64,000 nucleotides of DNA. Origin: Antennarius striatus. Its lineage: Eukaryota > Chordata > Actinopteri > Lophiiformes > Antennariidae. Numbering within the stretch: position 1 is the first letter of the stretch; each line of letters opens with the position of its first letter. The stretch spans positions 9,484,501-9,548,500 of the forward strand of contig NC_090796.1 in assembly GCF_040054535.1 (NCBI RefSeq), given 5' to 3'. Shown one piece after another: positions 10,701 through 22,530 of the stretch. The notes under the pieces were generated by a model. That model was not told where the DNA came from and did not search any database. It saw only the letters and a program-made list of their open reading frames with translations. Made by a program: the position numbers and the translations under genes.

Positions 10701-12481
10701 AATTGCTGTCGATTACTAAAAAGAAGAAAATGGGTAAATTACAGCTATTTTTATTAGAATTTTGATATGGACATGGTTACTGTTTGCACAAAATCTAACT
10801 GACAACAGTAATTGTGACGTTCAAATACATGGATTTGATCTAATTTAGTAACTCCATTGTGTTGCTAACTTGAAACTGTTATGTTCATCTTTCAGATGAT
10901 GCCTTACATTCTGGTCATTGTGAATCCGCAGCATCTTCTCATGATGCTGCTGCCAGAGCCAAAAGCCTAAAACAACCTACAACCTCTCAGAAAGGTTTGC
11001 CTGCTAAATCACAAAGACCCGGTTGGTTGAAATTGTATCATAATTGCCTATTATGTACAACCATGAGTTCAGAGTAAGCTAGAGTTTGTAGTGTTATGAT
11101 GTTTTATGATCTATTTGGTTCAGTTCCCTTGACTTTCTGACCCTTTCTGATTTACTTACCCTCTGGTATCTGCTCTTTATCATATGCTTTCAGGTACTGC
11201 AGTGCAAGCCAGCACGGCTGAGACATCAACATCTCGTCACAGAGTCCGGGCCCTGAAGCAGCCTGTAACCAGCCTCAGAGCTCAACTACCTAAACCCCAA
11301 GGCCATGGTAAGTTAGGTGTGTTAATATGCCAAAGGTAGCTAGTTTAATGAAAGGCTTTGTATTGTCTCATTGAGCTTTGCAGCAGGCTTATTGCACATT
11401 CTGACCATCTGCATATGAAGATGTAGCAGTATGTGTGTGTTTTTAATTTAAACAGTCAAACCCGTTTTGGTCTTACAACAACTAAATATTTTATGTTGTC
11501 TCATTCTGTAAAAAAAATCATGACAAACTCAAACTATGGATGGATTTGTAAGACCTTGACTTTGGTAACACTCAGATTCAAATTGTTTTACAGGTTGCAC
11601 CAGATGTGTCACACTGGAACAACAGCTTGAAATGAAATCAGAGGAAAACAGGAGGCTTAAAGAAGGTATAAATTGTTTCCTTTGAATGATTTAGAAAACA
11701 ATGTGTCTGTGAAGGTTCATATTCATTGAGGTTGTGGTTATCCAAAGCCATTAAGTCAAATCAGACTTTTCTGCTTTCATCCAAGAGGCTTCTTCAGTTT
11801 TGACAGTCTTTGGTGTTGCCTCAGCTTTTACCCTCTGTGAGTTGCGATCAGTGCTATTCATGTTTCACCCAATTACAATTACTGTACAACAATCACCGCA
11901 GACACTGACTGGCCCTCCCAACGACCATTGTTGGGACAGTGAGGCAGGTCCAGGAACAGTCGTAGGAATATAAATAGCACTGACCACACCTCACTGAGGT
12001 TCAAGGTTGATTTGATTTAATGCCTTAGGGGACAAATTGACATTCCACAATTTTACATCTGTACCACTCACCAGATTTTCATTTGCCTGTTTGATACTTT
12101 TGTATGGGATTTTTCTGTTCTTGCTAAGTGATGTTTTGTTCTTATTTCCTCTTTTTGATGATATATTAAACTCATCAGCGGGTTGGCAATAATCCAAGTA
12201 TCACAGTTGTAACATTGTAAAGCACCGTTCTTCCTGGGCTTCTTTCATTATTACAAGAATTTCAGAGTTATATTGTTTTGCAGGTTGCACCAGATGTGTC
12301 ATGCTGGAACAACAGCTTGAAATGAAATCAGAGGAAATCAGGAGGCTTAAAGAAGGTATAAATTGCTTCTTTATCATTCTTTCCATCTTAAGAATGATAA
12401 GTGTTTGTATTACTCATTCAGTTTCATTTTATTTTCTTCCTAGACATACTGAAGTACCGTAAACTGGAGGAAGAATGTTAA
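7710..12481 (+). CDS. Unrecognised Ser/Thr-rich protein with C-terminal coiled coil, probable mitotic gene
   Basis: I do not recognise this gene. Coding exons: 7710-9758, 9873-9918, 10249-10398, 10644-10733, 10896-11021 (or to 10994), 11194-11307, 11594-11665, 12284-12355 and 12444-12481 (TAA), about 918 residues. The ATG at 7710 has a good context (GGCATGG), with an in-frame stop upstream. A non-coding exon 1 ends at 6680. The first 680 residues are Ser/Thr/Asn-rich and mostly disordered. They contain two copies of a W-x-x-x-x-Y-x-PEITL motif (about residues 20-30 and 106-117) followed by DVTR-type repeats. The C-terminal third is basic and proline-containing. It ends in two near-identical 24-residue units (GCTRCVTLEQQLEMKSEENR...) with a CxxC motif and a heptad-like pattern, then DILKYRKLEEEC. 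The basic region, coiled coil and G2/M-type promoter suggest a spindle or chromosome protein, but this is inference. All internal exons after 9873 are phase 1-1. Confidence 0.75.
10124..10161. repeat. Perfect 14-bp inverted repeat with a partial third copy
   Basis: GCAACATATACAGT at 10124-10137 is matched by its exact complement at 10148-10161 with a 10-bp loop. A partial direct copy of the left arm plus loop (CAACACATACAGTAATTCAA) follows at about 10177-10196. The repeats lie in an intron, about 90 bp before the exon at 10249. They may be a remnant of a small foldback element. Confidence 0.7.
11594..11665 (+). repeat. Tandemly duplicated coding exon, copy A
   Basis: A 72-bp exon (24 codons, phase 1-1) encodes CTRCVTLEQQLEMKSEENRR-type sequence. 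It is repeated 690 bp downstream at 12284-12355. The identity extends into both flanks (polypyrimidine tract before, GTATAAATTG donor after), so the whole exon with its splice sites was copied. Confidence 0.85.
12284..12355 (+). repeat. Tandemly duplicated coding exon, copy B
   Basis: Second copy of the 72-bp exon. I count few base differences from copy A, and two changed residues (T to M and N to I). Both splice sites are intact, so one or both copies can be included without breaking the frame. Confidence 0.85.
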
Positions 12482-12597
12482 TACTGACTGCTGTATTTCT
12501 ATGAATATTTGTGTGAATACTCAACATAATACATGCAGTTATGCATTAACATTATAAATTTCAGTTGCAAATTGTAAATGCTTTTACCAGTGTACCC

Positions 12598-12603
12598 ATT
12601 AAA
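12598..12603 (+). terminator. Poly(A) signal (ATTAAA) of the gene at 7710-12481
   Basis: ATTAAA lies 117 bp after the stop codon. A canonical AATAAA is absent in this stretch. Confidence 0.4.
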
Positions 12604-12804
12604 GCATACTAATGAATGATGATGATTAAATGAAATTCCTATGCGTTTTTATATATTGTATTTTATTTTTGGAGGCTTGGTGTGGTGGTATTTATTCATT
12701 CAAAGTGTTTTAATTTACTTTACATATCCCCATAGTGAAATTATGAATGCACTCCAGCACACAATGTTAGTCAGTGTCATGCATACATATGGTGTGTACA
12801 GGCC

Positions 12805-13070
12805 CTTTAACACACACACACGGGGCCTGTAAGCGTGCAGTTGGGGGCAGGTACAGTGGCAGACGGCTCCTTTCATGGTGAGCCTCAATGAACAGCTTAT
12901 AAAGGCTACGGAGCCTTGCTCAAGGGCGCCTCGGCAGTGCTCGGGAGGTGAGCTGATGCCTTCCACTGTCTGCTCACACTCCCAAGGTGGCTGGAGGGAG
13001 TTGGCATTGAACAGCCAGTCCTGCGATCATTGGACGATCCACTCTACTAACTGAGCCACTCCTGCCCCCT
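12805..13070 (-). mobile_element. tRNA-derived SINE, reverse orientation
   Basis: On the minus strand the element starts with a good tRNA A-box (TGGCTCAGTTAG, complement of 13047-13058). A degenerate B-box region (GGCTGTTCAATGCC) follows, then the GCGCCCTTGAGCAAGG core, ending at a short CA/TG run. It belongs to the same family as the copy at 7221-7490 and is better preserved at its head. It lies between the neighbouring gene and eif3c. Confidence 0.7.
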
Positions 13071-13227
13071 GTATGACTGTACTGTATTTAAGATAATTGA
13101 AATAAATATGGCATGATTTATCTGATAAAGTTTATTGTGCTTTTTTTCCCCATTTTGTTTTCTCTGGTGTCATGGTCTGGTTTGTTAGTCTGTTAAAATA
13201 AGAAGGATTACACAATTATTTGATGGA

Positions 13228-13262
13228 AATAGATTATTAATCCCGGAGGAAATTGCACATAT
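13228..13262. mobile_element. Short LINE 3'-tail-like fragment
   Basis: The sequence 'ATTAATCCCGGAGGAAATTGC' type resembles the common fish retroposon tail with consensus TTTATTxATCCCxGGAGGGAAATT. Related pieces are at 27335-27385 and, reversed, at 40158-40186. The fragment is too short to assign to a family. Confidence 0.35.
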
Positions 13263-13478
13263 CCACTGCTCAGGCATTACATAATGAATAAATACTGAAT
13301 AAACACCAGGATATTCCTGAACTTGTGTTAGAACACTTATAATACTGGAGTGGAATCAGAATTCTTTTCCACACTTTTAATAGACTTTACAAGAATTGAC
13401 CTTTTTTCTAGTTTTACATGAATTACCTTGCAGAATATGATATATTGCTCTGACTTTTATGAGAGTCCATATTTTTGA

Positions 13479-13671
13479 CCTCTAGATGGCGGTATAAAAA
13501 AACTCCTCCGTTTGTGTGTATTGTTGACTCAGAGCCAACTTCCTTTCCTGACCCAGGAACCCGGCGAGGCCGTCGCACGCCTGTATTTGTTGCTGCTCTA
13601 CAGCAAAACTGGATTTGATAAACGCTCAAAGAAGACAGACACACAGATTAATTTTCGCTTCATTTTCATAG
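13479..13671 (+). promoter_or_regulatory. eif3c promoter and non-coding exon 1
   Basis: A CCTCTAGATGGCGGT block at about 13479-13493 resembles a CTCF/YY1-type site. A TATAAAA box follows at 13493-13499, and a pyrimidine run CTTCCTTTCC begins near 13539. Exon 1 ends at the consensus donor after 13671 (ATAG|GTGAGT). The C-starting pyrimidine run would fit a 5'-TOP start, as seen in many translation-factor mRNAs, but the start site cannot be fixed from sequence. Confidence 0.5.
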
Positions 13672-14889
13672 GTGAGTTCATCTTGATATTATTGATTTAG
13701 CTGTGAATGATTATTCGACAGCTGGACGAGTTGTGTTTACCGGCTACACATGCGGAGAGGCCTGGTGCTAACGCTAGCTTAGCAGCAACCCCGCGCCACG
13801 TTAGTATTCGCTCTGTGTATTCAGCTCTAAATTCGTCACAATAGGATATATAATTGCAAAAACGTAGTGCGTTGTTATATACGTTAGGTTTTTACTATAG
13901 CTTCAGGGGTTCTTTTAGTCTGCGTTATCGATTTCTTCAAAGCCAAGTCGTTTGAGCCAAGTTGGATAGGTGTGCTGATAGCTTTACCGACGGTAAAAGG
14001 TCCAAAACGGTCGCTAATCGAAAGCAGTAACAGAAAGATTTTTTTTTTTTGTTAGTGATTGTTGCCTGGTTATCTTGAGAAATGTTCATGTTATTAGTGC
14101 TAAATGATCACGTAGCGTTCCACCGGTAACAGCTGCGTTGATCTACTTGGAAAACTTCGTCAGAGGTTTGAGAAAACATTTCTGCTTACTCACAACAATT
14201 CTGTTGACGTTTAACTCATTTCTGTGAGCAGTGTCCTATTTGTAAACACAGTTTTTAGAGAAATGAACATTACCAGCTTGTCCCAAAGACAAAACCTTAA
14301 AAACTGCACATCTTCAGATATGCAAGAATTTTAAGTCTGAAAGAACAGGGGCTACATGATCAAAGATATTTTGTTGTCGTTCTCAGATTTGTGTTTACAG
14401 GGTTCTGAGAGAAATGCAATTTCAGTTCTTGGTATGTGTACGCATGCAGCACAACATGTGACAATAAAGCTGATTTTGAATGTTGACATATTCAATGCAG
14501 ACATGACACCCAACTGCTATGATTGTGCAGAAAGTTGTATATTCTAATTACCCATTTAAATATAAGACAGGAATGAAATGCAGCTCCTGGCTTCAGCCTT
14601 TTTGCATATGAACTAAGTTCATTCATCTTCAGTAACCAATACTGAACATGTTGCAGAGCAGGAGCACTAATGTAAATGTAGCTGCTCCCCACCATCTTGC
14701 CTTTATTTGCAGATTGAATGAATTCAGGCATTAGAAGAACGAGTTACAATTCAAATCTGACTAATGACATTGACTGAAATTATTTTTCTACTATATTTTC
14801 CTTTATTTTTATAGAAGTATACAATTACTATATATGTCATGTCTTGTGTTTGTGTTTTTCTTTTTACAGGTTGACTACTACATTCAACA

Positions 14890-17800
14890 ATGTCTCGTTT
14901 CTTTGCCACCGGCTCTGATAGTGAGTCAGAGGAATCTTCATCTGCTGATGAGATCACTCCTAAAGCACCAGGGACAACTTTCAAGCAGTCAGTATTATGA
15001 TGAATCCTCATGATGAAAAATCAGTTTTTGTACTATATTTGGTTCTCACATTAATTTTTTTTTTTCAGGTCGTTGCTTCTCAGTGATGATGAGGAGGACA
15101 CTAAAAGAGTTGTACGCAGTGCCAAAGACAAAAGGTTGCCATGGCCGTTTTTTAAAGGTGTATTTGTACAAATGTTTTTCATGTTGTCAGGTTTTGTTTA
15201 TAACTGTTTCATTCTAAATCTTAGGTTTGAGGAGCTGACCAACCTCATAAAGACTATCCGCAATGCAATGAAGATTCGTGACATGGCAAAATGTCTGGAG
15301 GAGTTTGAACAGTTATGTCGAGCCTTCCTAAAAAGCAAAAATATAGTGGACAAAGAGGGTGTTCCCCCTTTCTACATCCGTCTGCTGGCTGACCTGGAAG
15401 ATTACCTTAATCAGGTCAGTAGCCATAAATATGCCATATAAGCAACTCACAGTATTGGTTTAGGTTCGGCAAAGTATAGTACATATATTAATCTGGATTA
15501 TTCTGTTTTATTTACTGTAATGTTTTTGATCCCTTTGAATGCTCATAAAATTGTAATTTTCTTTCAGCTTTGGGAAGACAAAGAGGGCAAAAAGAAGATG
15601 AACAAAAACAACGCCAAAGCCCTCAGTACGCTACGTCAGAAGATCCGCAAGTACAACAGAGATTACGAAACAGAAATCGCTGCATACAAGGAGGTGAATA
15701 AGGACACTGTCTCCCCATTCTTCTCAGATCTGACTGGCTGCACCAAACATTTTGTGTGTGTTAATGTTCTTAAGTCATTGTCTGTCGGCACTTTGCAGCT
15801 ATTGATCTCTATTTGTGGACTTATACCGTAAAACACGGATTTAGCCGTGTTTTCTTTTGGTTCTTGACCGATCGCATGATGCTTTGGTCAGAGCAGCTCC
15901 GTGTTCGCTCCTGGGTGCGCTCTGGCATATGCAAACGTTGTCACATCCTAAGCTACCACAACGTCTCCGTCTTCCTCTGATTCACCATCCTCTGTTCTGT
16001 GACTGGATCAGTCATCATCACGCTAAATTCCATGATTAGAAACCTGATTTTTACTGACAAGCTCTGCCAGACTGTCCCCCCAACCCTCCCCTTTGATAAA
16101 CGTAATTGACTTCTTTAGACGTCAAGTGCAGCTAGTGGTTTAACTATGATGGTATATGAGGAAGTTATCACCAGATAAACCTCAATGTCTTCTGTTTGTC
16201 TGTTAGAACCCACAAGAGTCTGCAGATGAAGAGGAGGAGAAGGAGCCAGGGGATTCGGGTAAGAGGAGATGGGTGAAATTTGTTCACATTTATTCTAGGT
16301 TTGATGCTGTTCTGGGACTCGCACGAAGTACAAACAGATTATAAAAGTTTATAAGTCTTTCTCAACCAATCCACATTTTAAACTATATACGGGAAGCATT
16401 TATGGTATTGATATCTTAACAACCCCGGTAAAAATAAGTACTTTTCTGAAAAATTGTTTGTAAAAACAGGAATGCCATTTCATTTTATCACCTGAAATAA
16501 GTCACTGATCCAACACCCAGCTCTCAAATTCATCTGAAATCTTGTTCTGGAAGGTTCATCATCTGAAAGTGAAGAAGAAGGAGGAGAAGATGGACTTTCA
16601 GCAAAATCTTTCTTGAAGAAGAAGCCCGAGATTTCTCCAGAGGCCAGCAAATTCCTCAAGCCTGCCAAAGGATCTGGGGTAAGAGACCAGCAGGTTTTGC
16701 TTGAATGCAGTACAAAGATGACAAAAATAAGTTTGATGCACAAGATCTCAGAAATTGCTGTGTTGAGGAAATACCTGAGCTAATGTGTTTGAGTTTGTGT
16801 CCTTCTGACAGGATGAGGAGTCTTCTAGTGATGATGATGAAGATGATGATGAAGATTGGGGCTCAGACACAGTAGACAGTGGCAGTGAGAGCTCTGATGA
16901 CGCAGAGGGAAAGAGTGCTTCCTTGGCTGTGGTCTTCCTTAAAAAGTGAGTCTGTAGTTTTCATTTTTACTTAAAACTGACAGTATTTGTGAATTTTAAA
17001 ACCTAACGAAAAGTGACTCTTCAGAAAAAAAAGCAAAACATCCGAGGTCTTTTATTTGCTTTTATAGAAAATTAAACATCAAGCATTGTCACATCTGTGG
17101 TCATTAAAACTTCAATTCTTGCTTTTACTGATTTCAACTCAAAAACTCTGGGATCTGGACTATTGGAGACAATTAGTATGCACACATTTTACTACACACA
17201 GTATTTGTTACATATTTTCCAGTCCAGATTATATAATGTAAATAATAATTCATTAACCATTGATGCTCATCTTACTGTTTGGCTTGTAAACTTACCACCG
17301 CACACACACACTGTCTTTCCTCAGGACGCAGGAGAGTGAGAAACCCGAAAAGAAGATTGGTAAGAAGAAGAAACAAAAGAAGAAGGAGCGCATAGAAGAG
17401 GAGCCTGAAGAAGAGGGAGGAGAGGAGGTTGAGGGAGGCTGGGAGAAGGTGAAGGGAGGCGCTCCTCTGGTCAAGGTAAGAAGGTCAATTTTGGGGGGGG
17501 GGTGCTGTATCGTGTGTTAACACAGCATCTCTTCACTCCTTTTTCTTTGATCATACTGTGCATTCCATTTAATGAGCACTGTAATTTGCCATTAAGTGGA
17601 CGTAATGGGAATCATGAAGAAGTTCATTACTTTTGGTCATGTTGTCAATTCTATCCATCAGGAAAAGCCCAAAATGTTCGCCAAAGGCACGGAAATCAAC
17701 GTACCAGTAGTTGTGAAGAAGCTGAATGAGATCCTGCAAGCAAGAGGCAAAAAGGGCACCGACAGGTAGCGAAGGCCACACATTCACAGTGAAACCTGGA

Positions 17801-20800
17801 CATTAGTAACCAGGCTTTCACTCTGCAAGTCTCTATATCTTAAAGTTGTGCAGAGAAAAAGCAGTCACCAAGTAGGAACCACTTATTTACCCTCATTTAC
17901 TAGTTGGTTGCATTAAATTACTTTGAATTATGCAGAAACTATTTTCTAATGCTTCTAATCAAATTCTAATGAGTCTTAAAAACATCAGGTCTTGTTGATC
18001 AGTTGAAAGTAACGACAAACAGCCGGACTCCTCAGCATTTCCTTGCCAGTTTTGTCATTCTTGATGTTATATTTAAGGATTTATTCTTTGTTTTCTAAGA
18101 CACCATTTACTCTGATCTGATAGGGCTGCCCAGATTGAATTGCTCCATGCTCTGGCAGCCATCGCCAATGAGAACAACTTGGGTCAAGGTATCCTGGTCA
18201 AGATTAAGTTCAACATCATTGCCTCCCTGTATGACTACAACCCCAACCTGGCAGCCTTCATGAAGGTACGACTCATTTCTATTTATTCAATTCGGAGATT
18301 ATACATAATAAAGGGTTTTTTTTTAAGGATTTAAAGGATTAAAAAGAAAAAGCTCTTTGTGTTCAACTTTGTTTCTCTGCAGCCTGAAATGTGGAAGAAG
18401 TGTCTGGACTGCATAGATGAGTTGCTGAACATCCTCTTTGAAAACAGCAACATCTTCATTGGCGAGAACATTGCAGAAGACAGTGAGAGTCTGGCCAGTG
18501 GAGACCAGGTGCTTTAAATTCTAACATTTTTGCACAACCAGACATGAACAAAGGCTGTTGTGTGTAGGGTAGTGAGGCGGGTTTCCCAGCTTTTGTCAAT
18601 GACTAGACTGTTAGTCTGTTTGCATCATCTGCGCTGTAAATTGACATTTGCATTAAAACAAAAAAATTGTTTTTCATCAGTACAAACTGCATAATAAAAG
18701 GTTCTGTTGTTGAGGATGGGACAATGGATACTGACTGCTTTATTGTGCTTGTTTTCTAGCCTTTCAGGGTCCGTGGATGCATCTTAACTCTAGTAGAGAG
18801 GATGGACGAAGAGTTTACCAAGATCATGCAGAACACCGATCCCCACTCCCAAGGTGAGACATGCATTTAATTGAAAACATAATTTTGAATAAAGTTTAAT
18901 CATCGATTGGAATCCGATGTCATTGCATGGATTCCTCATTGCTGCATCATTTTAACGTCTTAGCTCATTGCCGTGTTGGTTACTTCCCTAGAATATGTCG
19001 ACAACCTGAAAGACGAGGGCCGAGTTTGTGGCATCATCGACCGGCTACTCAACTACATGGAGAACAAAGGCAGTACCGAGGAGATTTGCCGTATTTATTT
19101 GCGTAGAATCATGCACACATACTACAAGTTTGACTATAAAGCCCACCGGCGCAGCCTTGGCCTCCAGGGAGAGTCTAAGGTGGGAAAATCTGAGGAGAGG
19201 TGTCTTATTTGACAGTGTGATATAAGCAAATTTCTACTTGTTTTACCCTGAGCTGAGCCAGTCTCTGTCTCCCTGTCTGCCTTTTAGTCTGAGCAAGACC
19301 AAGAAGAGAGCGAAGGGGAGGACAGCGCCGTCATCATGGATCGCCTCTGCAAGTTCATCTACGCCAAGGATCGCACCGACCGCATCCGGACTTGTGCCAT
19401 CCTCTGCCACATCTATCACCACGCTCTGCATTCACGGTGGTACCAGGCCAGAGACCTGATGCTGATGAGCCACCTGCAGGACAACATCCAGCATGCTGAC
19501 CCGCCTGTACAGGTATGCAAGCTGGCAGACACACAGCTACACAGACAACAACCGTGAACCCTGAATACTAAGTGGCATTTTGTCCCGTCTAGATCTTGTA
19601 CAACAGAACCATGGTCCAACTTGGCATTTGCGCATTTAGGCAGGGCATGATTAAAGATGCCCATAATGCCCTTCTGGACATCCAGTCTTCTGGCCGTGCC
19701 AAAGAGCTGCTGGGTCAGGGTTTGCTCATGAGGAACATGCAGGAGAGGAATGCTGAGCAGGAGAAGATTGAAAAGAGGAGACAGGTAAGTCCCGCATCAA
19801 CGGAAGCCTCTTCCAGATGTGACGTAGCTTTGTGGAATAAAAAACAAACTCAGAGATTGGTGCCTCCGCGACCCGGCTCCAGATAAGTGGTCGAGGACGG
19901 ATGGATGCATGCAGGCATGTGATGGTTTAATTTCACCTGCACATAGTTGATGGTTGTCGCTCTGACCTCCTCTCAGGTGCCGTTCCACATGCACATCAAC
20001 CTGGAGCTGCTGGAGTGTGTGTACCTGGTATCAGCCATGCTGTTAGAAATCCCTTACATGGCCGCCCATGAGTTTGATGCCCGCCGCAGGATGATCAGCA
20101 AGCAGTTCCACCACCAGCTCAGGGTGGGAGAAAGACAGCCACTGCTGGGTGAGCAACACGACACCTGACGCTTGCTTCAGGACGATAAAACCCTAAAAGA
20201 TGATGACGTTGTCTTCTTCTGGTCTCCAGGACCCCCAGAAAGCATGAGGGAGCACGTGGTGGCAGCCAGCAAGGCAATGAAGATGGGCGACTGGCGAACC
20301 TGCCACTCATTCATTATCAATGAGAAGATGAACAGTAAAGTGTGGGACCTGTTCCCTGAGACACAGCGAGTACGCGAGATGCTTGTTAGGTTGGTAATAC
20401 TCCATTCTCATCACTGACTTCATTCTCTATTGTTCACATAACATTATAACACCCTGGATTACTTTTGATCATTGTCTTAAAAGATCTTGTGGAACGATTT
20501 TGCAAATGAGAATTTTATCATTTACTTTATATCCAGTAATATATTGGGAACATTGTAGTATGATTTTATCAGACTTTTCAGATCTTTTTTACAAATAAAT
20601 ATGAACTCTTGCCCTACGCAACAACAACATCAATTCAGTGTGTTTCCTTTTATAGAAAGATCCAAGAAGAATCGCTAAGGACATATCTGTTCACGTACAG
20701 CAGTGTGTACGACTCCATCAGGTGAGAATAAATTCCTGCTTTTAAAACGGCTTGTCAGGTGCCGTGAATGAACTGGTTTGTGTTAAATAGTTTATAGCTA

Positions 20801-22207
20801 GTTTGTGCAGAAATAGCTCTAATCTCATCATAGATCAGGCATACTGAAACCTCAATGTGAATATGGGATGTTGTCTGTCTTCCAGCATGGAGACGCTGTC
20901 GGAGATGTTCGAGTTGGAGATCGCCACAGTTCACAGCATCATCAGCAAGATGATCATCAACGAGGAGCTGATGGTACGGTTCTTGGGCTCTTTGCCCTCG
21001 AGCTTGAGGCTGGATGCAGTCTATGCGACAGGATTTCCACAGCATCTAAACACGCAAGGATATTGTTTTCATTTGTGTTTTCTGCCACTTTTCCCGACAG
21101 GCGTCACTTGACCAGCCAACACAGACTGTGGTGATGCACCGCACAGAGCCCACCTCCCTGCAGAACATGGCCCTGCAGTTGGCCGAGAAACTGGGCAGCT
21201 TGGTGGAGAACAACGAGCGCGTGTTCGACCTCAAACAAGGCGTCTATGGAGGCTATTTCAACAGAGGTGAGTTCAGAATTATTTTTTGCATATTATTCAC
21301 ACTTAAAACACTTGACAATATATGAAGCATTTTGTACGTCGTAAACAGCCTTTCTTTTCTTATTAAAGGAAACTATAATAACTGGATGGTGTTTACATTA
21401 CAGATCAGAAAGGCGGGTATCAGCAGAAGCAGTCCTACCAGAGAGGTGGGTGTAGTGAACACTAAAAGTGAACTTTGAGCTCAATGCACTGACCACATGG
21501 TGGGCTTCCCAAGCGAGTGAGACCTTTATAAAGGGGATTGACAGTTGGTTGTTCCTTGCTGACTGGGTTTGTTTGCACACAACAAAATATACCATGACAT
21601 GTCAAAGCTTTGGTGTGAAGGGTGAAGGCCAGGTTTTACGCAGGTCAGTGGTAAACGTTGCTCAATATTTCCCCTCTTTCTCCGTGGGTTGCATGAGCCA
21701 ACAACTCTGAGAAACAGCAACATGTTGAATTTTTGTCAGCTGTTGTGTCCACTGTTGAATCAAAGGAGACTCAGGTGCTGATGAAGCAGATAAACCACTT
21801 TTCAAAGTTTTTTGATCTCTTGAGAGTAAAAAATCTGTCATGTTTGAATGTGATGTTTCAGTAACAAATGTTGATAATGTGCCGTGATCCCTGTGTGGGT
21901 GATGACCCACCCCCTGTAATGATTTTGGAGCTGCATTCAGCTGTAAGTTACACATTTGTAAATGAAAAACTATTTTATTCTGGAGAAGCATCTCAGCTAA
22001 GGCTTTACATTGTTTGTAGAGGTCTGAAAGATTATTGGGGAATACGGCACTGGTTGCTTTTTGTCAGCTGATGAAATGCCATGTGGATACGTGAAGGTAA
22101 GCATGTTTTCCCTTTGCTTGTTCACAGATCAGAAAGGTGGCTACCAGCAGAAACAAGGGGGCTACCAGCGAGGCGGCTACAGAAATCAAAACCAAGGGAA
22201 CTACTGA
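14890..22207 (+). CDS. eif3c: Eukaryotic translation initiation factor 3 subunit C
   Basis: Coding exons: 14890-14987, 15069-15134, 15225-15414, 15568-15693, 16207-16258, 16554-16678, 16812-16945, 17325-17475, 17662-17765, 18124-18265, 18383-18508, 18760-18853, 18992-19179, 19288-19512, 19593-19784, 19977-20148, 20230-20389, 20656-20721, 20886-20973, 21101-21266, 21404-21445 and 22128-22207 (TGA). All phases match. The protein is 928 residues, or 914 without exon 21; human EIF3C has 913. It begins [16 protein letters not shown] like the human protein. Highly conserved blocks include [20 protein letters not shown], the acidic linker, [19 protein letters not shown] and the PCI-domain segment [20 protein letters not shown]. 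The product is a core scaffold of the eIF3 complex on the 40S ribosome. It ends in a GY/Q-rich tail. Exon 21 is a duplicate of the start of exon 22. In exon 2 the donor after AAGCA (GTCAGT) is the least certain junction. Confidence 0.97.
21404..21445 (+). repeat. eif3c: Duplicated micro-exon of eif3c
   Basis: This 42-bp exon (14 codons, phase 1-1) encodes [14 protein letters not shown]. It copies the first part of the last exon at 22128, which reads [15 protein letters not shown]. Both have good acceptors (TTACAG and TTCACAG) and the micro-exon has a GTGGGT donor. Joined in series they give a tandem repeat in the C-terminal tail. Skipping the micro-exon restores the tail length seen in other vertebrates. 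Confidence 0.8.
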
Positions 22208-22500
22208 GCTTGGATCGTATAAATTTAGGCTTCGACTTCTGAATTTTCATTCCGTAACAATGCAGTTCTGGGTGTCCTTGATCCTTAGAGCCGCTTTTCA
22301 CAGTTGAAAGTATCCTGAGCTCCTTCCAAGGCATATGCAGATTGTGTCGTTTCAGCCCCGCCAACATCTTGACATCAACATGTAGAGTATTTATGCATTA
22401 AACAGCTATAGAAGATGTATTAAAAAAGAGGCATAAAAGGTCTGGCTGTTTCAAAGCAGTGCAGTTGGATGATAAAATCTTGTGTACCGTTGAATTATCA

Positions 22501-22506
22501 AATAAA
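22501..22506 (+). terminator. eif3c: eif3c poly(A) signal
   Basis: AATAAA lies 294 bp after the stop codon and is followed by a T-rich stretch. Confidence 0.7.
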
Positions 22507-22530
22507 CAACATTAAACAATGGTTTGCATT

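Noticed and set aside
13040-13070. tRNA-like A-box on the minus strand
   Set aside because: Followed by a SINE body, not by a tRNA anticodon arm and acceptor stem.
14990-15030. TGATGA strings in eif3c intron 2
   Set aside because: The intron is too short and lacks a matching D box and stem.
21446-22127. Possible intronic snoRNA in eif3c (several TGATGA-like and CTGA-like strings)
   Set aside because: No properly spaced C/D pair with a terminal stem, and no convincing H/ACA double hairpin.
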